Origin: Hortaea werneckii
Taxonomy: Eukaryota; Ascomycota; Dothideomycetes; Mycosphaerellales; Teratosphaeriaceae
NCBI GenBank assembly: GCA_037044905.1
Contig: JBAOKB010000032.1
Coordinates: forward strand, 1 to 62,502
Length of the DNA: 62,502 nucleotides
Direction of reading: 5' to 3'
Shown: positions 1 to 12,166 of the stretch, in pieces
How the letters are laid out: every line of letters begins with the position of its first letter
Numbering within the stretch: the first letter of the stretch is position 1
Notes under the pieces: generated by a model
What the model was told of the DNA's origin: nothing
Database searches by the model: none
The model's input: the letters and a program-made list of their open reading frames with translations, nothing else
Translations under genes and position numbers: made by a program

Positions 1-449
1 GTCACCCGCACTAGAAGTGGCTCGTGCCTTCCATTAGATCATTCACTCCCAATCTCAGGCACAGATGCATGTGTTCAGGCAACCCAAACACTCACTTCAC
101 TCCCAAGGTTCACTAGGTGCACCGCCCTTGTACTTTCGCCCCCAACATGGACGTTGTTCGCTCTGTGTTCCACGTTTGGGCCGCTCATTAGCGCTGCGAC
201 GAAAAAGTTGGTGGTCTTTGTGTGCACGGGTCTAGAATAAGGGATCACGCCACTGGCATGCGGCCGGCTTATCGAGCGTGAATAGACCCACGCGCGACTT
301 TCTCCGGACTCTTACTCACCTTGGTGGTCTGTGAGAGATAAGACGGCGTCAGACATACGGCATCCGCTGACAGTCATATAATATGTACCTTGCAGATTGA
401 GGTCACGTGAACAATGAGCTCTCCATTCATCATTTTGCCGCGTTGTCTC
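1..449. other. Window edge, no gene seen
   Basis: This is the 3' flank of the methyltransferase gene that follows. I see no conserved reading frame, RNA gene or repeat in it. Confidence 0.5.
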
Positions 450-2137
450 TCAGTGGAATGTAGCCTCACGCTCAGAGGGCCTCCTACCGAATACGACCGG
501 CATCGGGAAATATGCATGTATTTTCCTGTTCCTGAGATCGTTGCTCACCTTCGCCACCAGAACGTCCACCTCTTCCTTCTTCCACCCCAGTCCTCTTGTA
601 AGTAGGGCCAAGCAAAAGCCTTCCAGGCCATCCAGAATGTTGACCTGGTTCCACCTCCCTATTTCCTTCATATACGGATCCTTTGGCCAGCCGCACGAAG
701 GCCACATGAACATGCGGACTTGAATGTCGATAAAGCCGGCATCCTGCATCCACTGCACATAGTAATCGCTGCAGTCTGAGCCAAGTGGACGGCCCAGCTT
801 CATCGAGGCTTCGCAAAGAAGTTGGCCCCATCGATGTAAATCAGTTCCGATGTGCGTTCCATCTGATGATTTGACCGGCAGGCCGTAATCTTGCACTTCT
901 AGCCATCCACCAGGCTCGAGGTTCTGATAAGCTTGGCGGAAGAAGTTCGGCCAGTCTGCAAAGCAGCCAGCCATGAGACGGGCATGTATGAAATCGAATG
1001 GCTCAGCGTAAAGCCAGAGATCTTCAGCATCGTCAATCATGAATTTGAGATTCGGAGGCACTCTGCGTCTGTCAAAATCACGTCGAACGCGTTCATCCCT
1101 GGGGACTTACAAAGTTGGCTGGCCTGGACTCAGGTCTATCCCTATCACTTGGCAAAAAGGAAAGTCCTCGGCAAATTCTTCAGCCCAGATACCGGTGCCG
1201 GTTCCAATATCTAGGCAGTGCTTTGGATTTTGAAGGGGCGCAAAGAACAGTCGATTGCCGAATGTCAGCCGGAATATGTGGTGCTGAAGATCCAGTCGAT
1301 CTGCTTCTCGCTGTGGCAAAGTCAGTTCTTTTGTATATCTCGCGTCTGGAAAGGGAGTTAAAGTTACCTCGTCGTTTGGAAAGATGTACTTGCCGTCCTT
1401 GTATGCTAACGTTTGTTAGGACATCGCACATTCGAAGTCGCTTGCACGCAGGCTTACCGTGATATGTACGGCCATGCTCTCTGCGGTAGTTATAGATCGA
1501 CTCGCTCAGCGACGTGCTTCCGCTTTCTCTTGATGGATTGTCAGCCCTGGACAATGCTTGCACGCGGACAAAACGTACACGTCAGATCCGATTGCCGAGT
1601 CGGAATCGCCTGTCTGAGAGAAAGGTCAGTGCTAATCCTCATGCCACGTTTGAGGCGTCATCACACGTAACATACATCTTCGGCCTCTAGGTGTTGCTCT
1701 TCAGCCAATTGCGCCTCCTGGGCTGGTTGGTGGTCATCGACACTTTCACTTTGGACTTTTGTTTCGCTGGATGCTTCTTGGGAGAACGTTCTCTGGTCAA
1801 GCTCTAGACCACGCTCTTCCCCTTCGCCTTGATCATTATCATTTTCACCAACGCCCATTGAATATGACATATCGGTCGTCGGGGTTGTTTTGACCGGGCT
1901 CTCACGCGCAGCCAAGCTTGGAGTGGGTACATTGGTTGCGACTTCGTCTGAGGCTGTGGGGTTATTTCTCTCCATAGGGTCAACTATTTGGACACCCCCC
2001 TGTCCGAATCTTGTCGATTCTGACTGGCTTGTAGCCTGTTGCATCCTTGCCCTGTCATCATCCACGACCTCTTCCGAAATTGCAGGGTTGTCGCCCGCGA
2101 AGTTCTCACTCACGGAGCCAGATTCCTGCGGATGCAT
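450..2137 (-). CDS. LaeA-like SAM-dependent methyltransferase, six exons
   Basis: Exons on the minus strand: 2137-1676, 1613-1579, 1528-1458, 1405-1368, 1310-1111 and 1068-450 (1425 nt, 474 aa). The first ~155 residues are acidic and disordered. The catalytic part starts at a conserved SESIYNYR block, followed by YHAYKDGKYIFPNDE and DRLDLQHH. The SAM motif I is CLDIGTGTGIW, then the post-I IGIDLSPGQP and VPPNLKFMIDDAED. This order is that of the fungal TAM/LaeA-like class I methyltransferases, which are linked to secondary metabolism and development, although most members have no known substrate. Intron 2 is 50 nt with donor GTACGT and branch GCTGAC; exons 2 and 4 are very short (35 and 38 nt). 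The junctions restore family motifs, so the model is well supported. It diverges from the P450 gene. It is a paralogue-type member, not clearly LaeA itself. Confidence 0.88.
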
Positions 2138-3108
2138 TTCGGGCTCGCGGTGAGCTCAAGTCTGGAGAAATAATGGTCTTGAGACAGGGCTCTCCATCTG
2201 CTATGCTCCGGCCTTGCAAATAGTGTGATTTGATTGCTTTTCTACAGTGTTTTGGAGTCAGGCGCTGCTTAGGTAGAATGATCTGTATGGGAAGCCCTCG
2301 GTTTTCACGTTTAATGGCAACGCGGCACTGTTAGCATTACATATCACAGACATCTTGATACCCGCCCGCTGTCAGTTGTAGGAGGTAACACCGACTGCGG
2401 CTCCAGCTTGACACGGCACAGCTCGCTTGTGGTGATTGGTCTGGGTATTCGGCTCGTGTGACTCGCCGGCTGCTCGCTTATGATAGACCGCGCCATTGCC
2501 ATGTGGCTGGATCAAAGATGTAGGCCCACCGGCCGTACAGGTTCAGCTACAGAGTTTGTGACCGGCTGCAGCTGTCCGTAAATGTTTATGCCATAACGAG
2601 ATGAAAACGTGGTGACCGACTCAGTGTGAGCACGAGACTCGGCGTTTGGCGCTTTGAATAGGGTCTTCGATGGGGTGTTGTGGCGTCCTCGTATCCATGC
2701 AGCGGATAGCGTGGTCAAATGCCCCTCTTGAAATTGATCAGCTTCGAGCTCGCCGTGCCTGATACCACCGCAAGCGACATTAAGCGACCCTCCGTCGATG
2801 CAGGGCCAGTGCATGGTTGGTAAGGTACTGCTGGTTGGTTGCTTCTTAAGCTGTATTCCTGCCTTGTGGCAGTTCCAGCGTCAATGTCTCTTTCCTTATC
2901 TGTCGCAGAGGCTGGATTGCGTGCAATCTCCATGAATCAAACATTCGTATTTCATTCGTCAGACGCATTCTGGATCTGCGAGAACAAGACAAGTCCGATT
3001 GCTCTTCCATCAATAAGAGAGGTTACCAACTGAACGGATCTCGCGAGTTACTGCACAACGCCGGAATTGTGAGAAGGCACGCCGCCTCACCATTGGTCAC
3101 AGCCCGCG
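2138..3108. other. Divergent promoter region, methyltransferase / P450
   Basis: This 971-bp gap separates two genes transcribed away from each other and must hold both promoters. No conserved coding frame is visible. Short open frames here lack family features. Confidence 0.5.
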
Positions 3109-4905
3109 ATGCTGTCGCTCACACTGCTTTTGGGCATTGCACTTCTCGCCTTTTACGCTGCACGTAGCGTGAGAACGTATCATGCGCTCAGGGACTTTGG
3201 CGGTCACTGGTCGGCGGGTTGGTCCCGTCTATGGCTACTCAAAACCCAAAGCAGCGGATATATGAACAGGACCTTCACCGAGGTCAATCAGAAGTACGGT
3301 AAGTAGGTGAGCGGGATCGCTAAACATTCGAACAGACGTGTCACAAATTGCTCAATGTGCTTCCTTGCCTTAGCTATGAGAATGGATGGATCTACGTTGC
3401 AGATTTCAGCAAAGCAGCTGACAATGATTCACAGGATCCACAGCCCGTATTGGGCCTTCTATGCTGATCACGAGTGATCCAGAGCTGTTCAAGCGCATGT
3501 CTGCGGTCCGCTCACCATTTACCAGAGGTCCATGGTACGCCGCACTCAAACTCCATCCCGAGAAAGACAATATCACATCCTACGTCGACGAACGCAAGCA
3601 TGGCGACATCAGAAATCGCATGGCGCCCGGCTACTCAGGGAAAGATAATCAGCATCTGGAACTTGACATCAATGATCAGCTGCTGAAGCTTCTTTCCCTC
3701 ATTGGGGGCAATTATGTTACCAAATCGGAGCAAGGTGTCTTCAAAACCATGGATATCTCGCGCGAGACATCATTTTTCACGCTTGATGTGATTTCCAAGG
3801 TCGCTTTTGGGACATCATTCGGCTTCCTTGACCAGGACAATGATCCCTTTGGCTACCTCGCAAACTTAGCCCAAATGCTTCCTGCAATCATCGTCTTTGG
3901 CGTATATACTGAGCTCACAAACATCATGAAGACCCCTCTCGTGAAGGCTGCCCTTCCGAAGAGCACGGACAAGCGTGGCCTTGGTAGGGTGATGGGCTTT
4001 GCTGCTGATCGTGTGCGGGAGCGTTTCGACCACAAGCCAGTCATCAGGCAGGACATGCTTGCCTCTTTCATCAGGCATGGACTATCTCAGTCCCAGCTGG
4101 AAAGCGAAACACTAACGCAGATCACTGCCGGCTCTGATAGTACAGCATCTGCATTAAGAATGACTTTGCACTACATTTCGACGTCGCCACCGATCCTTGA
4201 GCGTCTGCTTGCTGAGGCAAACGGTGCGATTAAAGCTGGTCAGATCAGCAGACCGATCATTCAGGATTCGGAAGCACGTCAGCTGTCCTATCTCCAGGCT
4301 TGTATCAAAGAGGGTCTTCGCATCTATCCCCCTGTCACCGGACTCATGGCCAAGATGGTGCCTCCTGGCGGCGCAATTATCAACGTGAACGGTGTCGACA
4401 AGTTCGCCCCCACTGGCACCCAGATTGGCTGGAACAGCTGGGGCATGATGCGCGACCCTGACATTTTCGGTCCAGATGTCGAGATCTACCGACCAGAGCG
4501 GTGGCTTCCACTGGATGCAAGCGAGAAGGAGCGCGAACGTATTGCCAAGATGACCGAGACGGTAGGGCTATGCTTTGGCTACGGCCGTTTTGGCTGTCTG
4601 GGTCGAGGAGTCGCCACTATGGAGCTCAACAAGGCTGTTCTTGAGGTGAGTGTGGCTGTTTGACTTTTGAGTGATCGTTCCATTGCTGATCGGAGAATAC
4701 GTCAAAATAGATACTCTTGCGGTTCAACCTTCAGCCTTGCAGCTTGGCGAAGCCATTCAATGAAATGGTGGTAGGTTTTTATGTGCACACAGACATGAAT
4801 TTCGTCGTCAGCGAGCGCAGATCGAAATCCGGTGAAGGGTATGCTCCAGTAGCCAGTCTGCCAAAGATTGAGGTTGGGGCCCTTCCTGGGGCTTACGACG
4901 AGTAG
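3109..4905 (+). CDS. Cytochrome P450, pisatin demethylase-like
   Basis: Exons 3109-3298, 3435-4645 and 4711-4905 (531 aa). An N-terminal membrane anchor covers residues 1-18. The first junction gives KYGSTARIGPSMLIT, the usual opening of fungal pisatin-demethylase-like P450s. The I-helix reads ITAGSDSTAS, the ExxR is in KEGLR, the PERF-type motif is YRPERW, and the heme-binding loop is FGYGRFGCLGR with the thiolate Cys at residue 451. The last exon (ILLRFNLQP...) supplies the C-terminal beta strands. All residues needed for a working monooxygenase are present. The enzyme should sit in the ER membrane and use a P450 reductase. The substrate cannot be read from sequence; relatives oxidise phytoalexins or tailor secondary metabolites. 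It sits head-to-head with a LaeA-like methyltransferase. Intron 1 (136 nt) is long for this genome but joins conserved blocks without loss. Confidence 0.9.
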
Positions 4906-5811
4906 GGACATCGGTCGAGTGCGGATAAGAATAGGATCATGGCCCGGAAAAAGTTTCGAGCTGCATTGGAAAACAGCTTGCGCATTCAAGGGCAACGCGT
5001 AGCTCAATATGACGGATTTCAATGACTCTGTAACGGAATGACCATTGTACAGACCTCAGCGTGCCCTGCCAGTTGCGAGTCCTGCACGCGCGAGCACCTG
5101 GCTTGAGAATGGAGGTGTTGCCACCAGCATGAGCTGCGTCAGTAGCTGTAGTTCTGACGCATATGACGCGAGTCCTCTTCTGACTGGGGTGCGCGTAAAA
5201 GGCGCACAACATCGGTGGCAACACATGTGAGCTCGATGACCGCAGTACGCAGCGTCATTGTGTATTCCTTCCACGCCATCCCATCGTGTAGGGCGCGGAG
5301 ACCCCAAACAGACGGGATGGGCATGACCATGTGTCATTAGAGCGCCTGTGAATCTACCATCTTGCTGTCGACCATCTGTAGCATACCTTATGACCCGTTT
5401 GACCGTCTTGCCGTGTGCCGAGTAGCCTAGAGATAGGCTTCTGTTGTACCTTGCAGCACGATGCAAGCCAGCCCGCGGCTAGCCCGAAAATGGGTGGGGA
5501 GGACGCGTTCATGTTATTAGGTGATTATCGCCAAGGACTGCGAGTGCTTTACTTGCAGCCTCACCAACACTGGCCCAGCTGGTCTTACGATTCGCACTTA
5601 CGACGATGGGTGTCAGATAATAGCGCTGAGCCATCTACGTTTTGTTACCCCGAGCCGTAGGCCAAATGCCATGGACGTAACAAGTCCACGCAGTCGCAGT
5701 CGCAGTCGCAGTCGCAGTCGCACAAGTCTACAGCACTTCGTTGCTTGCGACCAGAGGCGCTCCGCGGCGCTCTAGCTGCGGACCACACAAGTGACCAAGT
5801 CAGATAGCATA
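4906..5811. other. Intergenic, P450 to carboxypeptidase
   Basis: No gene is recognised. It carries the 3' flank of the P450 and the promoter of the S10 peptidase, with a hexamer microsatellite at 5689-5722. Confidence 0.5.
5689..5722. repeat. CGCAGT hexamer microsatellite, about 5.7 copies
   Basis: Five perfect head-to-tail CGCAGT units followed by a partial CGCA lie 90-123 bp upstream of the S10 start codon. It lies outside any accepted coding region. Confidence 0.95.
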
Positions 5812-8076
5812 ATGCGCCTGCCACATCACTTCTTCAGACCGCCTGCGCCCATCGCGGGTTGGTTCGCTGCATTCATCCTCTCCGCGACCGCACAGTATCC
5901 ACCTCCCGCCGCGTACCAGAACATCCTTAACTCGCCCCTCGACCCGAACATCACCATTGCATACAAGCACCCTGATGCAGGAACTTGCGAGACGGCCTTC
6001 TCGACACAGAAGCAATACACTGGATACATTGGGTTGCCGCCGTACACAATCGAACCGATCCAGCAAAACTACTCTATAAATACATTCTTCTGGTTCGTAG
6101 AGGCAAGACAAGTGCCTGAGGCGGCACCTTTGACGATATGGCTCAATGGCGGGCCAGGATCGAGCAGCATGGTTGGCATGTTCAATGAAGTGGGACCTTG
6201 CGAGGTGTTGCAGACCAATGATGGAGGATATGGGACACAGCTGAGAATGTGGGGATGGGACCGCAGCAGCAACCTGCTATTCATTGACCAGCCGAATGAA
6301 GTCGGTTTCTCCTACGATGTTGCGATGAATGGCTCGCTCGATCTGCTTCGGGATCAGATATTTGAGCCATCCGCAGAAGGGCCAGTCGATCTGCCGGATT
6401 TCCTGTACCGAGAGGGAACTTTCAGCTCTACAACCCCAAACACGACCGCAAACACCACCGATATCGCCGCTGCCGCAACGTGGCACTTCTTGCAAACATG
6501 GCTTGCTGCCTTTCCGCAGTACAACCCGGCTCGGCGCGTCAACGTGACTTCGAATCTGTTCACTGCCGATGAAGCGGGTGTCAACCTCTTCGCAGAGTCC
6601 TATGGCGGCAAATATGGTCCAGTCTTTGCGCGGTACTTTGATCAGCAGAATGACCTGCGTGCAAATGGTACACTGCCAGCCAATAGCACACTGGCGATCA
6701 AGCTGGAGAGCGTGGGAATAATAAATGGGATGGTTGACGATGCTATTCAATTCGGGACGTATCCGGACTTTGCGTACAACAACACCTATGGCATCCAAGC
6801 CATCTCGCAGACAGATCAACTCAATTCACTCGGGATGTTCGACAATCCCGAACAATGTTTAGACCGCATCAAAAATTGCCGGATGGCAATGAACGCGACC
6901 GACCCAGAGGGCTATGGCGACGTTGCCGCCACCAACCAGCTCTGCGAGGATGCTCAATTTTGGTGCCAGAATGTCACAGCTCCGTATTACGCCAATGGAT
7001 ACGATCCGTATGATATCCGACAGCACCTGCCAAGTCCAGATCCTCCAGCGGCATACCAGGAATACCTCAACAATGCCAGCGTGCTTGCTGCCATTGGTGC
7101 CAAAATCAACTATACAGAGAGTTCACCCTACGTTCAGCGCGCCTTCATTTCAACGGGCGACACCATCCGGGGAGGGCAAGTCGACGATTTGGCATATCTT
7201 CTGAATCAAGGAATCCGCGTCGCATTGATATACGGCGACGCTGATTACATCTGCAACTGGATTGGAGGTCAGGCGATATCCCTCGCTGTTGCGGACCGAG
7301 ACAATAATTGTACCCTTCCCAGCGCTACAGATGCCGTGGCTGCCATGGCCAGCTCGACACCAGCGGCCCCACCGTGCTATTCGTCGGCCTTTCCAGCAGC
7401 CGGGTACGCCGAGATCGTTGTGAACAGCACTTTCGTTGGAGGTGCGGTGAGACAGTACGGCAATCTCTCCTTCAGCAGAATTTACGACTCCGGGCACTTT
7501 GTCCCCTTCTACCAGCCCGAGACTGCTTTCACTGTCTTCACCCGTATTATTCAAGGAGTTGACATATCGACTGGCGACGGCGTCGATCTCTCCACATTTG
7601 GCACCACAGGCCCAGCGAACTCCACCCGGACGAACTCTGCGCCATCTGACACACCAAGTCCTACGTGTTGGATACGCAGTATTAATGGGACGTGCTCCGA
7701 TGAGGACGTTCAGGCGATGCAGCAAGGTGAAGGTGTTGTTTCATATGGCATTTTCTATAGAGATGAGAACTCAATCTCTTTGCCAAGCTCGAGCGTGGCA
7801 GCTGGCATGCCTGGGTCTCCAATGAGCAGTCGTCCAAGTTCGGCGGACAGCGGAAGCGATAATGGCGATAGTGGTGATGGTGATGGGGAGAACTCGAGCA
7901 CGAGCGGAGTGATAGTGTCCGATTCTGCGACGGGTCTTACCGGTGTTTATACCGCGACAGGCACTCCTAGTCCCACGACTGACGCCGCATGCCCAATGGT
8001 CGTACCACCGTTGACGTGGTCTCCCATTACTATCCTGGCCATAAGCTTCATTGCCGGATTTCTTACCACAATCTGA
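5812..8076 (+). CDS. Secreted serine carboxypeptidase (S10), GPI-anchor type
   Basis: Single exon, 754 aa. The frame is open from 5791, but the first ATG is at 5812 and it opens a signal peptide (MRLPHHFF...FILSATA), so 5812 is chosen. S10 motifs in order: oxyanion segment WLNGGPGSSS at 110-119, nucleophile Ser263 in FAESYGGKY, Asp478 in YGDADYICNWIGG and His562 in YDSGHFVPFYQP. Many N-x-S/T glycosylation sites are present. The last ~150 residues are Ser/Gly/Asp-rich and end in a hydrophobic stretch (ITILAISFIAGFLTTI), which looks like a GPI-attachment signal. So this is a cell-surface or cell-wall carboxypeptidase that removes C-terminal residues from peptides at acid pH, longer than vacuolar CPY (about 530 aa) because of the tail. 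The triad is complete. Confidence 0.93.
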   Translation: MRLPHHFFRPPAPIAGWFAAFILSATAQYPPPAAYQNILNSPLDPNITIAYKHPDAGTCETAFSTQKQYTGYIGLPPYTIEPIQQNYSINTFFWFVEARQVPEAAPLTIWLNGGPGSSSMVGMFNEVGPCEVLQTNDGGYGTQLRMWGWDRSSNLLFIDQPNEVGFSYDVAMNGSLDLLRDQIFEPSAEGPVDLPDFLYREGTFSSTTPNTTANTTDIAAAATWHFLQTWLAAFPQYNPARRVNVTSNLFTADEAGVNLFAESYGGKYGPVFARYFDQQNDLRANGTLPANSTLAIKLESVGIINGMVDDAIQFGTYPDFAYNNTYGIQAISQTDQLNSLGMFDNPEQCLDRIKNCRMAMNATDPEGYGDVAATNQLCEDAQFWCQNVTAPYYANGYDPYDIRQHLPSPDPPAAYQEYLNNASVLAAIGAKINYTESSPYVQRAFISTGDTIRGGQVDDLAYLLNQGIRVALIYGDADYICNWIGGQAISLAVADRDNNCTLPSATDAVAAMASSTPAAPPCYSSAFPAAGYAEIVVNSTFVGGAVRQYGNLSFSRIYDSGHFVPFYQPETAFTVFTRIIQGVDISTGDGVDLSTFGTTGPANSTRTNSAPSDTPSPTCWIRSINGTCSDEDVQAMQQGEGVVSYGIFYRDENSISLPSSSVAAGMPGSPMSSRPSSADSGSDNGDSGDGDGENSSTSGVIVSDSATGLTGVYTATGTPSPTTDAACPMVVPPLTWSPITILAISFIAGFLTTI

Positions 8077-8603
8077 GAACCATCAAAGCATGGTCGGGCG
8101 TTTGAGAGGAATTTGCTATTATTCTGGTGATACCCCATACAAAGCGTAGTGTTACGAAATGAAACGAAATGTTCCTCATGCGGCATTCACGTCTTTCAGG
8201 CTGCAAATGTCTTGGCATGAATTTGAAGTCGTGAGAAGATTGACTGACGAAGCTGAAGAGACTATCCCACCCTGCTCTTGTCACCACTGAGCAGAACTAC
8301 TCAGGCACGACTCACACTATCAAAGACCTGATGAGCAACGCGGACACCGCAAGACAGCAGCAAAGTGTCACCTGGCTTCCTCATGCGCGACGACTGTCAG
8401 TGCCCCTCTCCAAACGTCATACAGTCCAGTCACGACCGAAACAGGCAATCTGAATATCGTCATCACGACAGCTCTGAACGCTTTGGGAATGACACCTGGG
8501 CCAGTGGCCCTGATCAGGTGTGCCCGTTGGAGAAGACCGTTGGCGCTTGCCAGCCTCGAAAACGGTGCAGGTGGGCACGTGCAGGGCCATATGCTCCCGT
8601 TCG

Positions 8604-8624
8604 CATATGTTCGCATAACATATG
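8604..8624. repeat. Inverted repeat, 8-bp arms and 5-nt loop
   Basis: CATATGTT and AACATATG flank the loop CGCAT. A further CATATG lies at 8588-8593. It sits about 0.5 kb downstream of the S10 gene and could be a binding site or chance. Confidence 0.6.
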
Positions 8625-11600
8625 ATGAGCTTGATCCCAATGGCTGCAACGCTTTGTGCAAACATCCACTTGCCTCATCGGTCAAGAGGTCGCTTGCCTG
8701 ATTCATCTTGGCGCCTTATGACGGTCCCGGCGGCCGGAGAGCTATACCGTCCGCGGCCCTACTCCCGTGTCCTGAAGGAATCCAGAGTCGCCGGATCCGG
8801 TTATATCGTCCCTCTTATCGAAGCCAGTCATGGAAATCCCAGGCGATGTCCCGGCCCTTTCGCGTTCAAATGGGGAAATGTGATCTATGGCTCGGGACGT
8901 CCAAGCTAGATCTGGATTGATAACGCCATTGAGCTTCTCGGAGGCACCTGAATCAGGCCCCAGGTGATAATGATACTTGCCATAAGAGGTAGGCCGTTGG
9001 CCAGAGTCTTCAAATCGGTTCAGAGACTGTCATTGGACCTGAGGGTGCTGCTTGGCAGAGCAATTGGTGAGGATTTGGGAGCGCCCGATGGGCAGGGCAT
9101 TATTCGGCGTTCATCGGTCACCGTTTATGACTTGTGTGTTAATTGAGTATGGGCTTTTGTGAGCCGCAGATCGAGTCATATGGAGATCACAGCAGGCACG
9201 AGGGCTTATCGGGAGCGATAAGTTTGGCGATTGCTCCGTCACCAGACTCTGATCGGGCGAGAGCTCTTCTGGTCTTGGTCGATTTACAGGCTTATGTTGA
9301 GACACTCGGTGGGAAATTCTCCTTGCATTGGCCCATCCAAAATTGGGTGCAAGAATTGCGCAAGGATAATTGGACTGTTCCAGAAGTGGTAGTCATGTGG
9401 CGCCTTCCATGTTTGCGCACTGCGCGATTCTTATTATTGACGCCTACCTTTGTGCGACCATATGCGCGGGTTGTTTGACTTGTATATCACGCTAAAATTG
9501 CAACAATGTTTGATGAATCGAGAAGGCTGCCGAACGATGAGGTGCGATGTAGCTCGGACCTCGTCTCCGTCTGTATGAGTTACGCGACGAAGCACAGTGG
9601 CTTTCCGCTTGCATGAACACCATGGCGCTCACCACGTGGCTAATGAGCCCACCTGCAGGTGCAAGGACACCTGACACGAGAACACCTGCACGCATTGCAT
9701 ATGCCACAATGCCGCGAGACTCATGATAACTACAACGATTGGTGCCAAGGCGGACTTGAAGGCGTTGTAAGCTTTACGCTGGTGAGGTCAGTGGCCTCGA
9801 ATGAGCTTCTCGCAAGCGATGAGACACCAGAGCGCCTCGGGACTCGGCGGGCCAGCGTGCATGTGCGCAGAGTAGGGGCGCCTAGATACTAGCTGTGGAC
9901 CTGTCAGATTACAAATGATTGTTCACTAGGACTTTTCTGAAGTAGCATGTGGTCTCGACATGGATAGCCCAGGTTGACATGTTTTATTCGTGAGGAAACC
10001 TGGATTCAACAACCCATTGATCCTGGTCCCCTCGTGGCCGCCACGCGTAGTACCCTGCTCTCTCATCCCAGAAATGCAAGCCTCACATCCCCGTGATTGC
10101 TTGTTACCTCAAATAGATGCAGATAGATGTTTTCATGAAGGCGGCAGTAGGATATGCACGGTTTATCTATTCAGGGTTGCCGGCAGAAGGCTAGCTGTCG
10201 TTTGAGCTGTCTGAGGGGCACCGTGCCCCAGCGGTTGAGGGCCATGAACACGACTAGAATCTCTACTGGCGACTTGAAGCTTTCATGTTTGACGGTAAGG
10301 CCAAGCGGTGTTGGACGACCAGACCTCTTGCCTCGCTCGGCAAGCGGGCACGATTGGCCCACTGAAGTGTCATTCCGGAAGGAACACAATTGTTCGTTTG
10401 TGCGAACAAGTCAGATTATTCCAGCTAAGACTGTCACAATTACTTCAATTGGTCGAGTCGGATGGGTGTCATTGTTGCATTTTGACCAGGAGCACTTGAG
10501 TAGTGCTGCCAAAATTATACTGCATTGCAGCGGAATTGCATTGGCGAATACGTATGGCTGGAGCCTGTGCGACGCTTGAGATGACACTCATTGTCACCGC
10601 CGCCGAACGGGTGTGACACCGCGTCTGTTGAATGCGCTGCCGGGTCGAAGAGACACAAAGGCACAGTAAGGACGTCTTGACACTAGCGAGACTAGGCTAG
10701 AGTCTGGTTGATATTGATGGTCTGTGCCCTATCCGTGGGCCGGTGGGCCGTCCATGCATGCATATTGCGTGCTCCGCGAGTATAGCAGATCTGGAGAATG
10801 ACGTTTTTGCGGTGGACGATTTGAGATGGTGGTTGGGTCCGTTGTAGAAACAATAATTGCTCCTCGCTCGCTAGGGAAAGGCGGTCGCTTGGCATTCGAC
10901 CACCCTCCACGCTTAGCAGCGGCGCAGTCCGTCTAGAGTCGCGGGCGCTGATTGAAGAGGTTGCAAATGCGTCTAGCCTGAAGACCCTGCAGAGGAAGTG
11001 CAGATACGTTGCTGTCAAAAAGGTGGACTAACTTCATCGGGACACACCCACCCGCCCAAAATGGAAGCCGATCCTGTTGCTTGATGCGGAAGAGTGGGAA
11101 GCGACCTCTTTCCGTCGCTCTCGTTCTGCACTCATCAGGTATCGCTTGACGCAAAGGCGTTGCGACAGCAAGCCATGGACATGGTCGCCACGCGAGCGGT
11201 TGTCTGCCGCTGTCCGCAGTAACGTGGCTTGTGCGACTTTCCCTGCGCATGTCCAACTTCCCGCTGCCGCAGTCTCGTTAGGAGGTAGCGAACGGCGCCG
11301 ACGCGGATTCCCAGCGTGTGCGAGGCGAGATGTCGCCTATGCCTTCTCGCCCGTCTGTCTCTTCTGCCAGGTGCTTGCCTGCCCGTGAGTCTCGTCTTGG
11401 CAGGGCACGTCTCAATATCTAACGTGGGAGAAATCTGACTGGGCCTAAAGCAAAGGCGGAAGGTTCAGGTCCGCAGGCATAGCGCCCATCATAAGATCTC
11501 CCGCTAGGCACTGTGCCCAGTGTAAATCGTGTGCGCGAGCAAATTGGGAGCGACACATGCTCCTCCAATGGCTAAAGCGCCGTCCTCGCGCCCTGGTGTA

Positions 11601-11867
11601 GGCGAGGTCGACCTTCATGCCGGCTGCAGCAGGGCTCGTCGCCCGGCTACATACAAGGCTGGCAACCCATGCTCAGCTCCACAAGGCCTGTCTGCTCTCA
11701 TGCGCGTGGCCGCAGTGCACTCCAGGGTACATGGAGCGGGTGCCGAGTGTGATCGGTCAGAGCGCAAGCGAGCATAGTCGACAACGATATAGGAGCCGCT
11801 CCACAGCCTGAACGGCCACGGAAGGTTTGATAGTAGCCCTCACTCTTCACGTCCGCGCCACGCCACG

Positions 11868-11889
11868 CCCTCCCTCCCTCCCGTCTCGC
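11868..11889 (+). promoter_or_regulatory. Pyrimidine tract, possible core promoter element
   Basis: A run of CCCTCCCT-type units is followed by further CT-rich and CA-rich sequence. CT tracts often precede transcription starts in filamentous fungi. Its link to the velvet gene 1.5 kb downstream is inference. Confidence 0.3.
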
Positions 11890-12151
11890 TTAGCCGTAGC
11901 TGGCGGGTACTTCCAACCCGGTACATTGTCTTCTCTCCTCGTTGATCGTGTTCGAGCCTGGCCTTGGACCTCGTCACTGACCATCGCATCACCTATAGCC
12001 CGCCCAAGTCATATTGCAGAGCCTCTTCGGTATCCTCCGACTGTTAAGGCTGCAGATGTCTTGCAGGTGCACTACCGGCCAAAGTTTGTGTCAAATCGAG
12101 CAAGGAATGTCGAGCTGCGAACGAGACAACTTCGGTAGCGAGCGGGTGAGC

Positions 12152-12166
12152 TACTAACCTTCTCAG
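12152..12166 (+). promoter_or_regulatory. Possible 3' end of a 5'-leader intron
   Basis: TACTAAC, the ideal branch-point sequence, is followed eight bases later by a pyrimidine-rich acceptor ending CAG at 12166. There is no coding frame to join, so if used it would be an intron in the untranslated leader of the velvet gene. A donor could be the GTGCAC at 12067, which is weak. Confidence 0.3.

Noticed and set aside
5791..5811. Seven extra codons at the start of the S10 peptidase
   Set aside because: The upstream codon is GTG; the first ATG at 5812 opens a proper signal peptide.
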